Source of the DNA: Candidatus Nanopelagicales bacterium
GTDB lineage: Bacteria; Actinomycetota; Actinomycetes; S36-B12
NCBI GenBank assembly: GCA_018401415.1
Contig: JAGYKV010000017.1
Location: 632,001 to 696,000 of the forward strand
Length of the DNA stretch: 64,000 nucleotides
Direction of reading: 5' to 3'
Shown here: piece after piece, positions 60,332 to 64,000 of the stretch
Layout: every line of letters starts with the position of its first letter
How positions within the stretch are numbered: position 1 is the stretch's first letter
Notes under the pieces: model-generated
Seen by the model: only the letters and a program-made list of their open reading frames with translations
The model's database searches: none
Told to the model about the DNA's origin: nothing
Program-made: the position numbers and the translations under genes

Positions 60332-61098
60332 GGTTGCGGAGGACCCCACTGATATGGGTCATAGCGCTCTTCTATCGCAGCAATTGCCTCTGGCAAAGTG
60401 AAAGCCCCCTCGTACAGTGCCTTGCCAACAATTGCGCCTTCAATACCCTTCATCACGGCTAATTTATGCAAATCTTCTAAGTGCGATACTCCGCCCGATG
60501 CAATGATCGGGGTACGCGTGGCGTGGGTAACCTCCTTGAGTAAATGGAAGTTTGGACCATGCATTGTTCCGTCCTTGTGGACATCGGTCACGACATATCT
60601 GGCGCAACCGGCCGCATCGAGCCTGCCAATGGTTTCCCAGAGATCCCCACCTTCTGTTGTCCAGCCACGTGCTGCCAATGTGTGACCCTTGACATCTAGT
60701 CCCACGGCAATTCGATCGCCGTATTCACTAATGACCTGGGCGGTCCATTCAGGATTCTCCAGAGCGGCTGTTCCTAAATTAACTCGAGTGCAACCGGTAG
60801 CGAGAGCCTTTGTCAAACTCCCGGAATCCCGAATACCGCCGGATAACTCAACCTGCACAGAGTCACGAACTTGGTGAACAACGTGGGCGATCAGATCAGC
60901 ATTGGTGCCGGTTCCAAAAGCGGCATCGAGATCCACGAGGTGAATCCAGGTGGCACCCTGGTTCACCCATGAACGTGCTGCATCGATTGGCGAGCCATAT
61001 GCCGTTTCCGAGCCTGCTTTGCCCTGGACAAGTCGGACTGCTTGGCCTTGGGAGACATCGACGGCTGGCAGAAGTGCAAATGAGGTGTGTTGGTTCAT
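60328..61098 (-). CDS. hisA: HisA isomerase, probably the dual HisA/TrpF enzyme PriA
   Basis: Isomerises ProFAR in histidine synthesis; in actinobacteria the same enzyme often also does the TrpF reaction. The 256-residue barrel has [18 protein letters not shown] with the catalytic Asp, [40 protein letters not shown] and [12 protein letters not shown]. No trpF gene is present in the trp cluster of this window, supporting dual use. Hisa-only function cannot be excluded. Confidence 0.93.
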   Translation of the reverse strand: MNQHTSFALLPAVDVSQGQAVRLVQGKAGSETAYGSPIDAARSWVNQGATWIHLVDLDAAFGTGTNADLIAHVVHQVRDSVQVELSGGIRDSGSLTKALATGCTRVNLGTAALENPEWTAQVISEYGDRIAVGLDVKGHTLAARGWTTEGGDLWETIGRLDAAGCARYVVTDVHKDGTMHGPNFHLLKEVTHATRTPIIASGGVSHLEDLHKLAVMKGIEGAIVGKALYEGAFTLPEAIAAIEERYDPYQWGPPQP

Positions 61099-61124
61099 TG
61101 CTGAAGTCTAGGCGCGGGCATACC

Positions 61125-61778
61125 TCACAGGGTCGAGACCCAATTCCCTAACAGCGCAAGCCCCGCATTCCCCGACTTTTCCGGGTGAAATTGGACGGCA
61201 CTCAATGGCCCGTTTTCCACCGCAGCAATGAAGGACTCACCGTATTCGCAGTAAGAAACCACCGCCGGTCGCTGATACGGATCAGGCTGATACAGGTCCG
61301 AGCGAGACATTGCCCAAGTTTTGGCGGCATAGGAGTGAACGAAATAAAATTCCTCCCCTTCGATTCCCCTAAAGAGTTCCGACTCGGACGGGACATGGAC
61401 GGTGTTCCATCCCATGTGAGGAATCACCGGAGCTTGCAATTGATCTACCGTCCCAGGCCATTGCCCTAGCCCAGCGGTATCCACCCCGTGTTCAATCCCC
61501 CTGTCGAACATTATTTGCATTCCGACGCAAATTCCTAAAACCGGCCGATCGGCGATCAGTCGAGCATCAACCAATTGGCTCCCGCGCACTGCATTGATTC
61601 CAGCCATGCAGGCGGCGAATGCTCCGACCCCGGGAATAACGAGACCATCGGCTTCCATTGCTGTTTCGAAATCGGATGTTAAAACAACCTGTGCTCCAAC
61701 ATTTTCGAGAGCGCGCACCGCAGACCTGACATTGCCGAAACCATAGTCGAGCACTACGACAGACGGGGACACGGTCAC
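61125..61778 (-). CDS. hisH: Imidazole glycerol phosphate synthase subunit HisH
   Basis: Class I glutaminase feeding HisF. The 217-residue protein has VVVLDYGFGNVRSA, the nucleophile in LGICVGMQIMF, and the His-Glu pair in AVQFHPEKSG. GTG start, 12 nt after hisB. Confidence 0.97.
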   Translation of the reverse strand: MTVSPSVVVLDYGFGNVRSAVRALENVGAQVVLTSDFETAMEADGLVIPGVGAFAACMAGINAVRGSQLVDARLIADRPVLGICVGMQIMFDRGIEHGVDTAGLGQWPGTVDQLQAPVIPHMGWNTVHVPSESELFRGIEGEEFYFVHSYAAKTWAMSRSDLYQPDPYQRPAVVSYCEYGESFIAAVENGPLSAVQFHPEKSGNAGLALLGNWVSTL

Positions 61779-61790
61779 ATCACGACTTGA

Positions 61791-62390
61791 TCACTGAGAT
61801 GCAGTGAGCGTGCCCTTGGTCGAAGGAATCCCGACCACACGAGGATCACTCGAAACTGCTGTCCTTAACGAACGTGCCACACTCTTGAACTGTGCTTCTA
61901 CGACATGATGCGCATTGCGGCCTGAGAGAACGGCAACGTGCAATGTGATTTGCGATGTAGCAACGATCGACTCCCAGATATGCCTGGTCAAGGTTGTGTC
62001 GTAACTACCGATCAACTCCACCATGTCGGGCTCTTCGTGCACCAAATACGGACGTCCTGAGAGATCCACCGCCGAGCGGACAAGACACTCGTCAAGTGGA
62101 ACGAGCGCGTCTCCATATCGAGTTAAACCAGCACGATCTCCCAATGCCTGATTCAGGGCTTGCCCTAAGGCCAAACTGGTGTCTTCCACCGTGTGATGTG
62201 CATCAACTTCAAGGTCACCTTTGGTGTTGACCACGAGATCAAATCCACCGTGCTTTGCCAGTTGCGCCAGCATGTGATCAAAGAAAGGAACACCCGTATC
62301 AATCGTGCTGACCCCGGTACCGTCGATTTCAAGCTCGACCACCACGTTACTTTCCTTTGTGTTCCGCTCAACTCGCGCAAATCGGCTCAT
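61791..62390 (-). CDS. hisB: Imidazoleglycerol-phosphate dehydratase
   Basis: Manganese dehydratase of 199 residues. Motifs: GVPFFDHMLAQLAKHGGFDL, DAHHTVEDTSLALG, DECLVRSAVDLSGRP and AHHVVEAQFKSVARSLR. The ORF extends far upstream into hisC, but ATG 62388-62390 gives the standard MSRFARVERNTKES start. Not fused to a HisN-type phosphatase. Confidence 0.97.
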   Translation of the reverse strand: MSRFARVERNTKESNVVVELEIDGTGVSTIDTGVPFFDHMLAQLAKHGGFDLVVNTKGDLEVDAHHTVEDTSLALGQALNQALGDRAGLTRYGDALVPLDECLVRSAVDLSGRPYLVHEEPDMVELIGSYDTTLTRHIWESIVATSQITLHVAVLSGRNAHHVVEAQFKSVARSLRTAVSSDPRVVGIPSTKGTLTASQ

Positions 62391-62400
62391 GGGCTCCAGA

Positions 62401-63507
62401 CTAATGGCTCGCTCGAATAACCTCGCGCAAGGAGTCAAGGAAAAGTAGATTCTCTTCCGGGGTTCCAACAGAAACCCGCAGCCAATGATCCGGGCCGGTC
62501 TCACGAATGAGCACGCCTTGATCACACAGGCCCTGCCAAATGGCATGACGATCAGGAAAAGTGCCAAAGAAAACAAAGTTCGCATCGCTTGGAGCAACAT
62601 CAAGCCCCATGGCGTGTAACTCTGACACAATGCGATCTCTCTGCTCGCGCAGAATTGATACCTGCTCCCTTAATTCGAAATCATGGGCCAGCGCGGTAAC
62701 GGCGGCAGCCTGTGTCAGTGCCGAGAGGTGATACGGGAGTCTCACCAACATCAATGTCTGGACAATCTCAGAGGTGCTGGTGAGGCAATAGCCCACTCTT
62801 CCTCCAGCAAATCCGAAGGCCTTACTTAAGGTTCTCGTAACAATGACATTGGGATACTTATCAATCAGGCGCACGGCCGTGGACTCAATGTCTCTACGAA
62901 ATTCGGCATACGCTTCATCTACAACCACGAGTGCTTGATTCACGCGGGCACACTCAATGATGGTCTCAAGATCATGTATTGCAATGGCATTTCCCGTTGG
63001 ATTATTGGGTGATGCGATCAGGACGAGAGTTGGACGCAGCTCAACTATTGCCTGACAGGCACTTTCAACGTCTATTCCGAAATTGATATCTCTGTCTACT
63101 GATAGGAGTTGGGTGAATGAATTCCGCGAATACTCCGGGTACATGGAGTATGTGGGAGGAAAAGTTAATGCACTGCGACTAGGGCCGCCGAAAGCTGAAA
63201 AGATCTGCGACATAATTTCATTTGATCCATTTGCCGACCATATTCGATCGATCCCAATCGAGACTCCCGTCTCTCGCTCAATGTAAGCAGACAAAGAATT
63301 TCGCAATTGAACTGCTTCGCGATCTGGGTAGCGATTCAAATTCTCAGATGCTGAGCTGACCGCCTCGGCAAGCGCCTCACGCAATTCAATACTTGGTGGA
63401 AAAGGGTTTTCGTTGACATTGAGCCTGGCTCGGACGGCCTGCTGTGGCGCACCATAGGGAGTGTGGCCAATCAAGTCCTGACGGATGGGCAACTCGAATT
63501 CAGTCAT
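62401..63507 (-). CDS. hisC: Histidinol-phosphate aminotransferase
   Basis: PLP class I/II aminotransferase of 368 residues. Motifs: [41 protein letters not shown] and the PLP lysine in [20 protein letters not shown] overlaps the hisD stop as ATGA. Confidence 0.97.
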   Translation of the reverse strand: MTEFELPIRQDLIGHTPYGAPQQAVRARLNVNENPFPPSIELREALAEAVSSASENLNRYPDREAVQLRNSLSAYIERETGVSIGIDRIWSANGSNEIMSQIFSAFGGPSRSALTFPPTYSMYPEYSRNSFTQLLSVDRDINFGIDVESACQAIVELRPTLVLIASPNNPTGNAIAIHDLETIIECARVNQALVVVDEAYAEFRRDIESTAVRLIDKYPNVIVTRTLSKAFGFAGGRVGYCLTSTSEIVQTLMLVRLPYHLSALTQAAAVTALAHDFELREQVSILREQRDRIVSELHAMGLDVAPSDANFVFFGTFPDRHAIWQGLCDQGVLIRETGPDHWLRVSVGTPEENLLFLDSLREVIRASH

Positions 63508-64000
63508 GGTTGTTGCCGAACAACAATCGCTTCCCCATGTGCGGGTAGATCTTCAGCTTGAGCAAGGGCAATGACATGGGGGGCTACTTCAGCAAGGGCG
63601 CTGTGCGTGTACTCAATTAAATGAATTCCTCGCAGAAAACTCTGCACAGAAAGACCTGATGAATAACGTGCTGAGCCAGCTGTGGGTAACACATGGTTTG
63701 ATCCGGCGCAGTAGTCGCCCAAGGAGACCGGGGAATGGGTTCCAATGAAGATTGCGCCCGCATTCGTGACTCTCAATGCCACTTCACGGGCCTGTGCCGT
63801 GTGAATTTCAAGATGTTCGGCAGCGTAAGCGTTTATTACCGCGAGTCCCTGGTCAAGGTCACGCACGAGAATCACAGCACTTTGTTGACCGCCCAAGGAT
63901 TCCTTGATTCTCTCAACGTGCTTGGTTTGTGCGACTCGGGTTTCGAGCTCAGAAATAACAAGGTGTGCAAGTTCCGGATCAGTGGTCACGAGTACCGCAG
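63504..64000 (-). CDS. hisD: Histidinol dehydrogenase (5' end beyond window)
   Basis: Last two steps of histidine synthesis: NAD-dependent oxidation of histidinol to histidine. Only about 165 C-terminal residues are seen. Motifs: [30 protein letters not shown] with zinc and catalytic residues, and [30 protein letters not shown]. The frame stays open to the window end; the displayed first ATG is not the true start. Confidence 0.96.
   Translation of the reverse strand, partial: AVLVTTDPELAHLVISELETRVAQTKHVERIKESLGGQQSAVILVRDLDQGLAVINAYAAEHLEIHTAQAREVALRVTNAGAIFIGTHSPVSLGDYCAGSNHVLPTAGSARYSSGLSVQSFLRGIHLIEYTHSALAEVAPHVIALAQAEDLPAHGEAIVVRQQP

Overview
The window is a dense, almost gap-free stretch of an actinobacterial (Actinomycetota) chromosome. 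Signature lineage markers include the DUF1844 gene divergent from infC, an SseB-type protein near hisG, an HGxxPAAW protein and a Trp-associated membrane protein in the trp cluster, a PH-like membrane protein between pyrC and carA, and a PriA without helicase motifs. Base composition looks close to half G+C, moderate for the phylum. Very short spacers, ATGA-type overlaps and several leaderless-looking promoters suggest a small, streamlined, probably planktonic actinobacterium. The genus cannot be told from sequence reading alone. No rRNA, tRNA, CRISPR array, prophage or insertion sequence was seen, and no gene-free stretch exceeds about 250 bases.

Layout, nearly all on the minus strand. 1-8320: tyrS (3' end cut off), a plus-strand DNA glycosylase gene, a VanZ-like gene and argCJBDRH. 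8322-17715: pheST, a sulfate-activation module (cysNC, cysD and a putative 2-oxoglutarate/Fe(II) oxygenase), an rRNA methyltransferase and infC-rpmI-rplT. 17966-18981: DUF1844 (plus strand) facing an SseB-family gene. 19061-25872: def-fmt-rsmB-rpe-ribD-ribE-ribH-hisE-hisG. 25918-30701: priA, metK, coaBC, rpoZ. 30742-41776: gmk and the complete pyrimidine operon pyrR-B-C-(PH-like)-carA-carB-pyrK-pyrD-pyrF. 41856-49328: pyk and gltBD. 49500-59197: lgt, a DsbA-like protein, trpA, trpB, trpC, DUF2752, a two-component system, HGxxPAAW, a Trp-associated membrane protein and trpE. 59202-64000: hisI-F-A-H-B-C-D (hisD cut by the window end).

The content is core anabolism: arginine, histidine, tryptophan, UMP, glutamate, riboflavin, SAM and CoA synthesis beside translation functions. 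HisA is probably the dual HisA/TrpF enzyme PriA, because no trpF is present. Arginine genes appear controlled by ArgR at an operator that overlaps the argC promoter. Pyrimidine genes appear controlled by PyrR through an RNA hairpin next to the pyrR ribosome binding site. The infC operon appears controlled by an intrinsic terminator in its leader and by a rare AUC start codon.

I see no clearly new biological system. The most notable observations are the AUC start and attenuator of infC, the PyrR-binding hairpin, single-base frame breaks in pyrR, lgt and the Trp-associated membrane gene, recurrent 15-bp tandem duplications, an inverted repeat centred at -41.5 upstream of the SseB gene, and an oxygenase-cysD-cysNC cassette placed between the rRNA methyltransferase gene and pheS.
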